Shown: piece after piece, positions 17,000 through 25,881 of the stretch
Layout: each line of letters starts with the position of its first letter
How positions within the stretch are numbered: position 1 is the first letter of the stretch
NCBI RefSeq assembly: GCF_004363655.1
Contig: NZ_SNZH01000006.1
Location: 62,001 to 126,000 of the forward strand
DNA: 64,000 bases
Source: Tahibacter aquaticus
GTDB lineage: Bacteria; Pseudomonadota; Gammaproteobacteria; Xanthomonadales; Rhodanobacteraceae
Direction: 5' to 3'
Notes under the pieces: model-generated
What the model saw: only the letters and a program-made list of their open reading frames with translations
Database searches by the model: none
What the model was told of the DNA's origin: nothing
Made by a program: the position numbers and the translations under genes

Positions 17000-17045
17000 G
17001 CCCCTCTCCCCCGACTGCGTCGGGGGAGAAGATGGGAGAGGGGGC
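17000..17045. repeat. Nested palindrome, REP-like
   Basis: The outer arms CCCCTCTCCC and GGGAGAGGGG (10 pairs) flank an inner hairpin CCCCCGAC-TGC-GTCGGGGG (8 pairs, sharing a few bases with the outer arm). Such C/T-rich palindromes are common dispersed intergenic elements in proteobacteria. It may also act as a transcript end for one of the convergent genes. Confidence 0.6.
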
Positions 17046-17192
17046 AGGCGTTGAGGCGTACTGGGAAAAAACTGCCTTCGCCGCAGACCGCGGCAATACC
17101 GACGCCTATCAATTCGAGCCGGTAGCCAACTTGGTTTTCTACATTTCCAGCAAAAAGAAACCAACTACGCATTTCTTCCCAAGCCCAATCCA

Positions 17193-19433
17193 CTAACCAC
17201 TCGTCTCGATCCGCTCCACCCGCTGCAGCCCGCGCGGCAGCAGTCCGCCGCGGCCGGCGCGATTGCCGCCGTATTCGACCAGGTCGGCCCAGCGCAAGGT
17301 GAGTTTGCGTGCGCCGGCATACAAGGTGACTTCGCCTTTGCCTTCGGTCACGACGGTGATGCCGACTACGCGTTCGCCGTCGCCGAGCTTGGCTTTGGGT
17401 ATCTCGATCAATTTGTTGCCTTTGCCGCCATTTTCCAGTTCGGGCAGCTCGGCCACCGAGAACATGAGCAGATGCCCGGCACTGGTCACGACGACGATGC
17501 GGTCGCGCGCAGCGTCGGCGATATAGGCCGGCGCAAGCACGTGGGCGTTGTCGTCGATGTTGAGAATCTGCTTGCCGGCCTTCTTGTTGCCGATCAGGTT
17601 GGCGAAGCGCGTGACGAAGCCGTAGCCGAAGTCGGAAGCCAGCACCAGGCGCGTGTCGGCGTCGGCCATGGCCACGGTCTCGAAGCGGGCGCCGGCAGGC
17701 GGGGCGAAGCGGCCGGTCAGCGGCTCGCCGTTGCCGCGGGCGGAGGGCAGGCTGTGAGCGGCGGCGGAATAGCTGCGGCCGGTGGAGTCCACAAAGGCTA
17801 CTTGCTGCGTCGTTCGCCCGCGCGCGTAGGCCTGCAAGGCATCGCCTTCGCGGTAGTTCATGCCGGCTGGGTCGACTTCGTGGCCCTTGGCGGCGCGGAT
17901 CCAGCCTTTCTGCGACAGCACGACGGTGGTGGGTTCGCTTGCCACCAGGGCGGCTTCGTCCAGGGCCTGGGCGACCTGGCGCTCGACGATGGGCGAACGG
18001 CGCTCGTCGCCGTATTTCTTCGCGTCTTCCTTCAGTTCGTCCTTGATCAGCGTCTTCAGGCGCTGCTTGGAATTGAGGATGACATTGATGCGCGCGCGCT
18101 CTTCTTCGAGCTGGTCGCGCTCGGCGTTGATCTTCATCTCTTCCAGGCGCGCGAGCTGGCGCAGCCGGGTTTCGAGGATGTAGTCGGTCTGTTCTTCGCT
18201 GAGCTTGAAGCGCGCCATCAGCACCGGCTTGGGTTCATCCTCGGTGCGCACGATGCGGATGACTTCGTCCAGGTTCAGATAGGCGATGCGCAGGCCTTCC
18301 AGCAGGTGCAGGCGGCGTTCGACCTTGGCCAGGCGGTAGTTGAGGCGGCGCGTCACCGTGTCGGTGCGGAAGCGCAGCCATTCGTTGAGTACCTGCTTGA
18401 GGTTCTTCACCTGCGGCCTGCCGTCCAGGCCGATGATGTTGAGATTGACGCGGTAGCTCTTTTCCAGGTCGGTCGTGGCAAACAGGTGCTGCATCATCTC
18501 GTCGGCGTCGACGCGATTGGAGCGCGGGATCAGCACCAGGCGGCACGGGTTCTCGTGATCGGATTCGTCGCGAAGGTCTTCCAGCATGGGCAGTTTCTTC
18601 GCCCGCATCTGCGCCGCGATCTGCTCCAGGATCTTCGACGGCGATACCTGGTAGGGCAGGGCGGTGATGACGACGTTGCCGTCTTCTTTCAGATACACGG
18701 CGCGTGCGCGTACGCTGCCGATGCCGGTTTCGTACATGGCCTGCAGGTCGGCCTTGGCGGTGATGATTTCCGCGCGGGTCGGGTAGTCGGGGCCCAGTAC
18801 GTGCTCGCACAGGTCGCGCACGGTGGCATCGGGATCGTCGAGCAGGCGGATGCAGGCGCTGGCGATTTCGCGCAGGTTGTGCGGCGGAATGTCGGTGGCC
18901 ATGCCGACGGCGATGCCCATGGAGCCGTTCAGCAGCACGTGCGGCACACGCGCCGGCAGCCAGGACGGTTCTTCCAGGGTGCCGTCGAAATTCGGCGTGA
19001 AATCCACCGTGCCCTGGCCGATTTCGCTGAGCAGCAGCGAGGCCATCGGCGTGAGTTTGGATTCGGTATAGCGCATGGCCGCGAACGACTTGGGATCGTC
19101 GGGCGAACCGAAGTTGCCCTGGCCTTCGATCAGCGGATAGCGGTAGGAGAACGGCTGGGCCATCAGCACCAGCGCTTCGTAGCAGGCGGAATCGCCGTGC
19201 GGATGGAATTTGCCGATGACGTCGCCGATGGTGCGGGCCGACTTCTTCGGCTTGGACGCGGCGTCCAGGCCCAGCTCGCTCATGGCGAAGACGATGCGGC
19301 GCTGTACCGGCTTCAGCCCGTCGCCGACGAAGGGCAGGGCGCGGTCCAGTACCACGTACATGGAGTAATCCAGATAGGCGCGCTCGGCGTATTGCTTGAG
19401 CGGAATCTGTTCGAAATTGGCTTGCAGGCTCAT
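17193..19433 (-). CDS. parC: DNA topoisomerase IV subunit A
   Basis: 746 residues from the ATG at 19433 ([12 protein letters not shown]); the frame runs 14 codons further upstream, but that part is not ParC-like. ParC forms the breakage-reunion subunit that, with ParE, unlinks daughter chromosomes. Visible signatures are [31 protein letters not shown] (the quinolone-resistance region), [12 protein letters not shown] and [10 protein letters not shown] with the catalytic Tyr. The coiled-coil and C-terminal beta-propeller region follows, and the overall length is normal for the family (E. coli ParC is about 750 residues). A Ser at the position following GD (HGDSACYEA) matches the fluoroquinolone-sensitive form. 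parE is not in the window. The gene is convergent with the CHAT operon and stands alone. Confidence 0.97.
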   Translation of the reverse strand: MSLQANFEQIPLKQYAERAYLDYSMYVVLDRALPFVGDGLKPVQRRIVFAMSELGLDAASKPKKSARTIGDVIGKFHPHGDSACYEALVLMAQPFSYRYPLIEGQGNFGSPDDPKSFAAMRYTESKLTPMASLLLSEIGQGTVDFTPNFDGTLEEPSWLPARVPHVLLNGSMGIAVGMATDIPPHNLREIASACIRLLDDPDATVRDLCEHVLGPDYPTRAEIITAKADLQAMYETGIGSVRARAVYLKEDGNVVITALPYQVSPSKILEQIAAQMRAKKLPMLEDLRDESDHENPCRLVLIPRSNRVDADEMMQHLFATTDLEKSYRVNLNIIGLDGRPQVKNLKQVLNEWLRFRTDTVTRRLNYRLAKVERRLHLLEGLRIAYLNLDEVIRIVRTEDEPKPVLMARFKLSEEQTDYILETRLRQLARLEEMKINAERDQLEEERARINVILNSKQRLKTLIKDELKEDAKKYGDERRSPIVERQVAQALDEAALVASEPTTVVLSQKGWIRAAKGHEVDPAGMNYREGDALQAYARGRTTQQVAFVDSTGRSYSAAAHSLPSARGNGEPLTGRFAPPAGARFETVAMADADTRLVLASDFGYGFVTRFANLIGNKKAGKQILNIDDNAHVLAPAYIADAARDRIVVVTSAGHLLMFSVAELPELENGGKGNKLIEIPKAKLGDGERVVGITVVTEGKGEVTLYAGARKLTLRWADLVEYGGNRAGRGGLLPRGLQRVERIETSG

Positions 19434-19552
19434 CGGTCGACCGGTCAGGCGCGCCGGCCGCTGCAGCCGGCGCAAAGACCGCTATTGTGCCGCAACCAAT
19501 GCCGTGCTGCCTGCCCGGGCGCCGCAGCGGGCACCGGCGGGCCGATGAAGCG

Positions 19553-19792
19553 TCAGGCGGCCGGCGGCGCCGTGCCGAGGATCTGTTTGAGCATGGTCAG
19601 CACTTCGTCCTTGCCACCCATGACGGTGAGCTGGGTTTCGCGCGGAATGTCGGTGCCGATGTTCACGTTATAGCCCTGGCCCAGGTCGTTGCCGTCTTCG
19701 TCGATGCGCGGATAGGTTTCGACTTTGCCGATGTACATGATGCGGTTGGCATCGACGAAGCGGCCGTCGGGAAGTTTGATCCATCGCTGCAT
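19553..19792 (-). CDS. Small conserved protein, function unknown
   Basis: 79 residues beginning MQRWIKLPDGRFVDANRI. The sequence is compact, with alternating hydrophobic residues (MYIGKVETY, YNVNIGTDI, QLTVMGG), suggesting a small beta-rich domain followed by a C-terminal helix (DEVLTMLKQIL). I see no signal peptide, membrane segment or metal-binding motif. It lies about 100 bases downstream of the transporter gene and 120 bases upstream of parC on the same strand, so it may belong to either transcript. An upstream in-frame ATG (MFRPIHP) is possible but has a poor ribosome-binding site. I do not recognise the family. Confidence 0.7.
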   Translation of the reverse strand: MQRWIKLPDGRFVDANRIMYIGKVETYPRIDEDGNDLGQGYNVNIGTDIPRETQLTVMGGKDEVLTMLKQILGTAPPAA

Positions 19793-19896
19793 GGGCTTGG
19801 TCTCTGGGTGAATGGGCCGAAACATAGCATGCGGCCTGCGCCGCGGCTGCGACCCGGCGCGACGCTTGCGCCGCGGCCGGCAGATCGTGGCAACAC

Positions 19897-21102
19897 TCAG
19901 GTCACTGCCGCCTGCGGCCGCGTCTGCACGCGATAGACGCGCCAGGCAACGAAGCCGATCAGGGTCAGCGTCGCCGCGCCCAGGGCCAGGTACAAGGCCG
20001 AGCCGGACAGCACGACCGCGACCAGCCCGGCCAGCACGGCATTGAATACCAGGCTGACGAAAGCCTGCAGCGAAGATGCGCCGCCACGGTGCAGCGGAAA
20101 ACGGTCGAGCAGCAGCAGGGTCAGGCTGGGAAACGACAGGGAAATGCCGATCGCGTGCAGGCCTATGGGCAGCACCGACCAGGGCAGCTGCGGCTGCGGC
20201 AGCCAGAGCGCCGTGCCGATATTCACGGCTGAGGCCGCCAGCATGATCAGGTAGCCGGTGCCGACAGTGCGCGGCACGCTGAGGTGTCCGGCCAGGCGGC
20301 TGGACAGCAGTGCGCCGAGGAACATGCCGCTGACCGCTGGCACGAACAGCCAGCCGAATTGCTGCGGACCCAGCTTGAGCAGGTCGACCACGAAGGCGGG
20401 CGCCGAGGAGATGTAGAGGAACAGGGCGCTGAAATTCATCGTGCCGGCGATGGCCAGCGGCCAGAACTGGCGGTCCAGCAGCATTTCCACATAGCCGCCG
20501 ATCAGGGCGCGCGGACGCAGGGCGATGCGCTTTTCCGGCGGATGCGATTCGGGCAGGCGCCAGATCGAGGCGACCAGCAGCAGGCCGCCCCAGAGGGCGA
20601 GAAACCAGAAGATCCAGCGCCAGTGGCCCATCAGCAGCACCCAGCCGCCGATCATCGGCGCCAGTGCCGGCGCGACGGTGAACAGCATGGAGACGTTCGA
20701 CATCAGCCGCTGCACCTGCGGCCCATCGTAAAGGTCGCGCATGATGGCGCGGGCGACGATCCAGCCCGCGCCGGCGCACATGCCCTGCAGCGCGCGGAAT
20801 GCCCACAGGCTTTCTATCGACCAGGTCAGGGCACAGCCGATCGAGGCGAGGGTGAACAAGGCCACGCCGCCGATCACCACTGGGCGCCGCCCCAGCGCGT
20901 CGGACAGCGGTCCGTGCAGCAGCGACATGACGGCCAGCGCGATGAGGTAGATCGACAGCGTCTGCTGCAGCTGGAATTCGTCGGCCTTGAATTCCGCGGC
21001 GATGGCGGGGAACGCCGGGAACATGGTGTCGATCGCGAACGGCCCGAACATCGCCAGGCCGGCCAGCAGCAGGGTCAGCCCGCGCTTGGGTGCTACGTTC
21101 AT
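19897..21102 (-). CDS. Bcr/CflA-type MFS multidrug transporter
   Basis: 401 residues with about 12 hydrophobic segments, an inner-membrane proton-driven exporter. The N-terminal part matches the drug/H+ antiporter family: AIDTMFPAFPAI in helix 1, then the MFS loop motif GPLSDALGRRPVV, then ALQGMCAGAGWIVARAIMRD with the conserved Arg of helix 4, and the motif around APALAPMIGGW in helix 5, which is typical of Bcr/CflA exporters. Substrates of relatives include bicyclomycin, chloramphenicol and cysteine-like compounds; the one used here cannot be told. No regulator gene is adjacent. The gene is preceded on its strand by the YecA-like gene, with a long hairpin between them, so it probably has its own promoter. 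Confidence 0.9.
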   Translation of the reverse strand: MNVAPKRGLTLLLAGLAMFGPFAIDTMFPAFPAIAAEFKADEFQLQQTLSIYLIALAVMSLLHGPLSDALGRRPVVIGGVALFTLASIGCALTWSIESLWAFRALQGMCAGAGWIVARAIMRDLYDGPQVQRLMSNVSMLFTVAPALAPMIGGWVLLMGHWRWIFWFLALWGGLLLVASIWRLPESHPPEKRIALRPRALIGGYVEMLLDRQFWPLAIAGTMNFSALFLYISSAPAFVVDLLKLGPQQFGWLFVPAVSGMFLGALLSSRLAGHLSVPRTVGTGYLIMLAASAVNIGTALWLPQPQLPWSVLPIGLHAIGISLSFPSLTLLLLDRFPLHRGGASSLQAFVSLVFNAVLAGLVAVVLSGSALYLALGAATLTLIGFVAWRVYRVQTRPQAAVT

Positions 21103-21138
21103 TTGTTGCTTTTTCCCATCGGTGCGGGTGGGCGCAAC

Positions 21139-21181
21139 TGCACAGTGGGCAGGGCGCGGCTGCGCCTTGTCCCACTGTGCA
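21139..21181. terminator. Long hairpin between yecA-like and transporter genes
   Basis: Arms TGCACAGTGGG and CCCACTGTGCA pair perfectly (11 pairs), with an imperfect GC-rich inner part. It starts about 20 bases after the stop codon of the YecA-like gene. There is no clear T-run on the minus strand, so it may be a terminator of atypical form or a repeat element. Confidence 0.5.
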
Positions 21182-21201
21182 CTTTTACCGTCGTGGCGGC
21201 G

Positions 21202-21915
21202 TTACTGCCCTTTGCCGCAGCATTGCTTGTATTTCTTGCCGCTGCCGCAGCGGCAGTCGTCGTTGCGGCCCTGCTTGGGCTCGGTGCGGCGCACGGTGCT
21301 GGGCGTCAGGCGTTGTTCCAGCCAGAAGTCGTGGGCGTCGAGGGCAAAGCCGACCAGGTCGTCGATCAGCGCGTCGCGCTGTTCCTGGCTGGCGACTTCG
21401 CCGCCGGTTTCCTCGTCGTCGGGACCACGGGCGAGCAGGTCCAGGGCTTCCAGGTCGCCACTCCAGTCCTCGTCGGACAGCAGCTCGTCCCAGGCTTCCT
21501 CGCGCAGGCCGATGCCGCGCAGATAGCCCAGCGCCCATTCCTGGGCAAACGCGGCGACTTCGCCGTCTTCCAGCTCGACTTCGCCGATCCACGGCTCGAA
21601 TTCGGCGCCGCCCTGGGCCAGCACGCCGGCGATGGTGTTGTAGTGGCGCATGACGAGGCCAAGCATGCGTTCGGCTTCGGCCTGGTCTTCGAACACTTCC
21701 ACCGGCGCTTCGCCGGGATCTTCGCCGGTCCAGATCGGCGGCAGCCATTCCGACGGCATGATCAGTTCGGGGCCGGACAGCACGGCGGTGAGATAGCCGT
21801 CGAGCATTTCGAAACTCATGCCGTCGCGTTCGAGCACGCGTTCGTCGAGGAAACGCGCCAGCGTCTGGATGTCTTCTTCGCTAAGCGGCTGCTGGTGGTC
21901 AGGATTCGGCGACAT
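21202..21915 (-). CDS. YecA/UPF0149 family protein with SEC-C zinc motif
   Basis: 237 residues. The N-terminal 180 residues follow the UPF0149 (YgfB/YecA) all-helical fold, with [15 protein letters not shown] and WLPPIW, and acidic composition. The C-terminus is a SEC-C motif, [13 protein letters not shown], whose four cysteines bind zinc as in the SecA tail. Proteins of this architecture are thought to associate with ribosomes or the Sec system, but their exact role is not settled. No membrane segment is present, so it is cytoplasmic. It lies divergently from crcB, with 162 bases between the two starts. Confidence 0.9.
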   Translation of the reverse strand: MSPNPDHQQPLSEEDIQTLARFLDERVLERDGMSFEMLDGYLTAVLSGPELIMPSEWLPPIWTGEDPGEAPVEVFEDQAEAERMLGLVMRHYNTIAGVLAQGGAEFEPWIGEVELEDGEVAAFAQEWALGYLRGIGLREEAWDELLSDEDWSGDLEALDLLARGPDDEETGGEVASQEQRDALIDDLVGFALDAHDFWLEQRLTPSTVRRTEPKQGRNDDCRCGSGKKYKQCCGKGQ

Positions 21916-22077
21916 GGATAGATTCCGTCAGGAGGGCGGGAGCGCGGCAGGGGCGACATGATGCACCATGCGCGTGCCTGGCGGGTGCGGCAATCGAGGC
22001 CTGCAGCCTACGACGATCGTCCGCGCGCGGCCAGCGCATAAACTGCACTGCTTGCCCAGTTGCCGAGGAAAGGTTTG

Positions 22078-22464
22078 ATGCCGTGGATTTCCTTCATCGC
22101 TGTCGGTGTCGGCGCCGCAGTCGGGGCGTGGCTGCGCTGGGGTCTGAGCCTGTGGCTGAATCCGCTGTTTGTGCAACTGCCGTTGGGCACGCTCGCGGTC
22201 AACCTCGGCGGCGGCCTGCTGATGGGTGTGCTGATGGGTGTGTTCGACGCGCATGCAGGGCTGTCGCCGCAATGGCGGCTGTTCGTCGGCACAGGCTTTC
22301 TCGGCGGCCTGACTACTTTTTCTACATTTTCCGGCGAGGCAGGTTTTCTGCTCGAACGCGGCGAGTACGGCTGGGCCGGTGCGCTGGTTGCCGCGCACGT
22401 GATCGGCTCGGTCGGTGCGACCTTGTTCGGCCTGTGGCTGGTGCGGCTGCTGTTGCGCGCCTGA
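22078..22464 (+). CDS. crcB: Fluoride ion channel CrcB/Fluc
   Basis: 128 residues from the ATG at 22078, with the strong ribosome-binding site GAGGAAAGG; a TTG at 22060 is an unlikely alternative. Four hydrophobic segments fit the small inner-membrane Fluc fold, which assembles as an antiparallel dimer and exports fluoride. Diagnostic motifs are GAAVGAWLRW, PLGTLAVNLGGG (pore Asn) and GFLGGLTTFSTFS (the phenylalanine-box and Thr/Ser track). Length is typical. I looked upstream for a fluoride riboswitch and did not find its conserved core. The gene is convergent with the M2 peptidase gene. Confidence 0.96.
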   Translation: MPWISFIAVGVGAAVGAWLRWGLSLWLNPLFVQLPLGTLAVNLGGGLLMGVLMGVFDAHAGLSPQWRLFVGTGFLGGLTTFSTFSGEAGFLLERGEYGWAGALVAAHVIGSVGATLFGLWLVRLLLRA

Positions 22465-22576
22465 GGCGTCGGCGTCGCGCCGACTCGCGGTTCGCAGCGC
22501 CGGGTGCTGCGGCAAACACCATCCCCGTCGCGGCCGGGTGGCCCATGCCGGGGATGGTGTTGCCCGGCTGCCGCGT

Positions 22577-24382
22577 TTATTCCCAGCCGCAGCTCTTGCC
22601 CTTGTTCTGCTGCTTCAGCCAGGCATGCAGCGGCGCGAAGTAGTCGAGGATGGCCGAGGCGTCCATTTCGCCCTTGCCGGTGAGTTCCTTCAGGGTTTCC
22701 TGCCAGGGCTGGCTGGAGCCCTTCTGCAGCATGGCCCAGTACTTGGCGCCGGCAGTCTTGTTGCCGTAGATCGAGCACTCGTGCAGCGGGCCTTTGACGC
22801 CGCCGGCCTTGCACAGCTCGCGCTGGAACTGGAACTGCAGGATGTGGGCAAGGAAATAGCGCATGTACGGCGTATTGCCCGGTACGTGGTATTTCGCGCC
22901 CGGATCGAAATCTTCCTCGCTGCGCGTGACGCTTGGGGCAACGCCCTGGTATTTCTTTTTCAGCGCCCACCAGGCCGCGTTGTAGTTTTCCGGCTTGATC
23001 GAGCCGTCGAACACGCCCCAGCGCCATTCATCGATCAGCTTGCCGAACGGCAGGAAGGCGATCTTCTCCAGCGCGAGTTTCATCTGCGCATTGAGCATGG
23101 CTTCCTTGCTCGGCCGGGTGGCGCCGGCCAGCCCGATCTGGGCCAGGTAGCCCGGCGTAAGGCTGAGCTGGATGGTGTCGCCGATGGCTTCGTGGAAACC
23201 GTCGTGTGCCCCGGTCTGGAACAGCGGCGGCAGCGTGTTATAGGCCAGGTAGTAATAGATGTGGCCGAGTTCGTGATAGATGGTGCGGAAGTCTTCCTCG
23301 TTGGCGTTGATGCACATCTTGATGCGCACGTCGCCGTCGAGATTGAGATCCCAGGCACTGGCATGGCAGACCACGTCGCGATCGGCCGGCCGGGTCAGCT
23401 GCGATTTTTCGTAGAACGATTTCGGCAGCGGCGGAAAGCCGACCGAGCTGTAGAAATCCTCGGCACGCTGCACCATGGCGACCGGCGTGTATTGTTTTTC
23501 CTTCAGCGCCGCGTCGACGTCGAGATTGGACACGCCGGGATAGGGCTGCAGCAGCGGATACAGCGCGGCCCAGTCCTGCGACCACATGTTGCCGGTGATA
23601 TGCGCCGGAATGGTGCCGTCCTTGGCCAGCTTGCCCGGATACTGCTGCTCAAGCTTGTGCTGCGCATAGCACTGCAGATCCTTGTACAGCGGCTGCACCT
23701 GGCTCCACAGGCGGTCGGTTTCCTTGCGGAAATCCGCCGAGGACATGTCGTAGCCGGCGCGCCACATGTCGCCGGCATTGGCATAGCCCATCTCGCGCGA
23801 ACCTTCGTTGACCAGTTCGGCGAAGCGCACATAGTCCTTGCGCATGCCGCGGGCCGTGCGGTGCCAGGCAGTCCAGGCTTCCAGGTCGGCATCCCAGTCG
23901 CGATTCTCCGCCAGCACCTTGCTCAGCTGGTCGAGGTTGCGGCAGGTCTCGGGCTTGGCTTCGTCGCTGCAGGACTTGCCCGAGCCATAGGCGGCGTTCA
24001 GGCGCGAGGCGATCTGGGTCAGTTCAGCCAGCTTGGCCGGATCTTTCGGTGCCGGCATCGCCGTCTGCAGCTTGAGCAGGTCGATGCCGCGGCGGGTCAG
24101 CGGCGACAGGCCGGCTAGGCCGTCGAACTGCCTGGATTTGTCCACATTGACAGAAAGCCGGCCCAGCGCGCGTTCGTTGGCCTTGGCCACCAGGGTTTCG
24201 GTATCGCCGTTGATATAGGTTTCGGCCACCCATTGTGCGGCGGTGATCTCGACGTAGTTGTCGCGCAGTTCCTGGTTGACGGCGGCGACGAAGCTGTCCG
24301 CATCGGCGGTCGTGGCGGCGGGTGCCGCTGCCGTTACGCCAAAAGCCACGGCCAGGGCAAGTGCACAACGAACTGGATTCAC
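22577..24382 (-). CDS. M2-family peptidyl-dipeptidase (bacterial ACE homologue)
   Basis: About 601 residues from a GTG at 24382, chosen because GGGGAGA precedes it and a signal peptide follows directly (CALALAVAFGVTAAAPAA); the frame is open 38 codons further upstream. The zinc site is HELGH at about residues 370-374 with the third ligand Glu at about 398 (GFHEAIGD), 24 residues after the second His, the same spacing as in human ACE. Other family marks are CHASAWDL, CINANEEDF and a chloride/substrate-region segment KYHVPGNTPYMRYFLA. The enzyme removes C-terminal dipeptides from peptides in the periplasm. Homologues are known from Xanthomonas. The gene stands alone and is convergent with crcB. 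Confidence 0.95.
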   Translation of the reverse strand: MNPVRCALALAVAFGVTAAAPAATTADADSFVAAVNQELRDNYVEITAAQWVAETYINGDTETLVAKANERALGRLSVNVDKSRQFDGLAGLSPLTRRGIDLLKLQTAMPAPKDPAKLAELTQIASRLNAAYGSGKSCSDEAKPETCRNLDQLSKVLAENRDWDADLEAWTAWHRTARGMRKDYVRFAELVNEGSREMGYANAGDMWRAGYDMSSADFRKETDRLWSQVQPLYKDLQCYAQHKLEQQYPGKLAKDGTIPAHITGNMWSQDWAALYPLLQPYPGVSNLDVDAALKEKQYTPVAMVQRAEDFYSSVGFPPLPKSFYEKSQLTRPADRDVVCHASAWDLNLDGDVRIKMCINANEEDFRTIYHELGHIYYYLAYNTLPPLFQTGAHDGFHEAIGDTIQLSLTPGYLAQIGLAGATRPSKEAMLNAQMKLALEKIAFLPFGKLIDEWRWGVFDGSIKPENYNAAWWALKKKYQGVAPSVTRSEEDFDPGAKYHVPGNTPYMRYFLAHILQFQFQRELCKAGGVKGPLHECSIYGNKTAGAKYWAMLQKGSSQPWQETLKELTGKGEMDASAILDYFAPLHAWLKQQNKGKSCGWE

Positions 24383-24537
24383 GCGATTCTCCCCGAAGAG
24401 TACGGCCCACGGCGGCCGTCCAAGTGGCGGGACACTAGTCCGCGCCTGCACCGAAAGCAACCGCAGCCGCTTGAATTTCCTGGCAGCCGGCAACATCTGC
24501 GAAACTCGTGCATGACTTTCGTGAGGACAAGCTATCC

Positions 24538-24744
24538 ATGAGCGCAGGCCAGGGTTCCGCCGGCAATGTCATTGCCGCCTTGTGCAGCTTTTTCATCCCC
24601 GGCCTGGGCCAGCTGGTACAGGGCCGCGTGCTGATGGCCGCGGTGCAGTTCGTGCTTGCCGCCTTGCTGTGGCTGATCCTGCTGGGCTGGGTGATCCATC
24701 TGTGGTCGATCATCGACGCGGCGCTGTTCAAGCCAGGCCGGTGA
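24538..24744 (+). CDS. Small two-helix membrane protein
   Basis: 68 residues from the ATG at 24538 with GAGGA about 10 bases upstream (an ATG at 24508 is also in frame). Two hydrophobic segments are seen, about residues 10-25 around FFIPGLGQLVQGR and 33-56. The FIPGLGQ loop pattern is shared by small TM2-like and DUF5683-like membrane proteins whose function is not established. The gene is divergent from the M2 peptidase gene and is followed after 12 bases by the left arm of a fold-back repeat. Confidence 0.75.
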   Translation: MSAGQGSAGNVIAALCSFFIPGLGQLVQGRVLMAAVQFVLAALLWLILLGWVIHLWSIIDAALFKPGR

Positions 24745-24756
24745 AACACCGAAGAG

Positions 24757-24929
24757 CGTAGGTTGGGATAAGCCGCAGGTGCGCCCCGACATCGAGGTGT
24801 ACCCACCGACGAAAAGCCTGTGCCGAAGGAATCTCGCCGCGTTCCGGAGGAAAACTTCTTCAGCACGGGGATCTTCGATGGTGAACCACCTCGATGTCGG
24901 GGTGCGCCTGCGGCTTACCCCGACCTACG
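24757..24929. repeat. 173-base fold-back element with 42-base terminal inverted repeats
   Basis: The left arm at 24757-24798 begins CGTAGGTTGGGATAAGCC. The right arm at 24888-24929 is its reverse complement with four mismatches in 42. The inner 89 bases carry no gene. This is the structure of a small non-autonomous (MITE-like) or BIME-like intergenic repeat. No target duplication is obvious at the ends. It sits between the small membrane protein gene and the rhomboid gene and could form a long mRNA hairpin separating them. Confidence 0.8.
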
Positions 24930-25005
24930 TGCGGATTCACGTCGCGAATTTTGCAGCACGGGTTCGCGGCGCAGGTTGCAGAGACCTTTTACGGAGTTCC
25001 TGTTC

Positions 25006-25590
25006 ATGCTGGTTACCCTGATCATCATCGGCGTCACTGTCGCCGTGTCCATCATTGCCTGGGGCAATCCGCGCCTGCAGCAGCAGCTGATCCTCTGGCC
25101 GCCGGCGGTGAAGCGCAAGAAGGAATACTGGCGCCTGCTGTCGTATGGACTGATCCATGCCGACGGCATGCATCTATTCTTCAACATGTTCACTATGTTC
25201 TTTTTCGGCCGGAACATGGAGATCGTGCTAGGCCGCCTGATCGGGCCGCTGGGCCTGCCGCTGCTCTACCTGGGTGGGCTGGTGGTGTCGATACTGCCCA
25301 GCTACCTCAAGCACCAGAACGACCCGAACTATCGCAGTCTGGGCGCTTCCGGCGCCGTCTCGGCGGTGCTGTTCGCGTTCATCCTGGTAGCACCGGGTTC
25401 CACGCTCGCGTTCTTCTTCATCCCCATGCCGGCGATCGTGTTCGGCGTGATCTATCTCGCCTATACCTGGTACATGGATCGCCAGTCCCAGGACAACATC
25501 AACCACAGCGCGCACTTGTGGGGCGCCGGTTTCGGCGTGCTGTTCATGGCTCTGCTGGAGCCGCGCCTGATTGGCGAATTCCTGCGCTGA
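25006..25590 (+). CDS. Rhomboid-family intramembrane serine protease
   Basis: 194 residues from the ATG at 25006; the frame continues upstream into the fold-back repeat, but that part is repeat-derived and not part of the protein. Six hydrophobic segments are present. Catalytic elements are LGASGAVSA (nucleophile Ser) and NHSAHLWGAGFG (His), with HLFFNMFTMFFFG as the conserved Asn/His region of the second helix. The enzyme cleaves substrate proteins within or close to the membrane. The N-terminus lacks an extra cytoplasmic domain, the simplest architecture. The natural substrate is unknown. Confidence 0.92.
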   Translation: MLVTLIIIGVTVAVSIIAWGNPRLQQQLILWPPAVKRKKEYWRLLSYGLIHADGMHLFFNMFTMFFFGRNMEIVLGRLIGPLGLPLLYLGGLVVSILPSYLKHQNDPNYRSLGASGAVSAVLFAFILVAPGSTLAFFFIPMPAIVFGVIYLAYTWYMDRQSQDNINHSAHLWGAGFGVLFMALLEPRLIGEFLR

Positions 25591-25881
25591 CCCGCGGCTA
25601 CCCTGGTGCAGGGCGGGCACGCCGGCCGACCATCTGCTGGCGTTCTTTGTCGCCCCATGCAACGGTGCTATGAGCCATCGTCGCCGACGAAAATACGGCA
25701 CAGCGCTCAGGCGCAATGCCGTGGCAGTTGCCGACCGAAGGGGCGGCTGCTGTCTGCCTCAGGGCGGCAGGTGTCTGCAAGCCTGCTCCGGCTCGAGTCG
25801 ATGGGGCCGCTTTAGCATCGATAACGGTCCCATCGCGGGCAACTCCGCGCTGGAGACACATAACCAAGTCCAAGTCCCATT

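Larger units (their letters stand above)
16671..17192. other. Repeat-rich intergenic region, no gene seen
   Basis: The region lies between convergent genes and contains no convincing coding sequence; reading frames crossing it have repetitive composition and no recognisable domain. It holds an 8-base inverted repeat (AAACCAGG at about 16715 and CCTGGTTT at 16743), a pair of 25-base direct repeats, and a nested hairpin. These are described separately. Confidence 0.7.

Noticed and set aside
16620-17000. Small frames in the gap after the CHAT gene
   Set aside because: They read through direct repeats and show repeated peptide blocks of the kind made by non-coding repeats.
17472-19673. 733-codon plus-strand frame opposite parC
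   Set aside because: parC is certain on the minus strand; this frame has antisense composition only.
21920-22077. Fluoride riboswitch before crcB
   Set aside because: The conserved GGCGAUGG-type core and its pseudoknot partners are not present.
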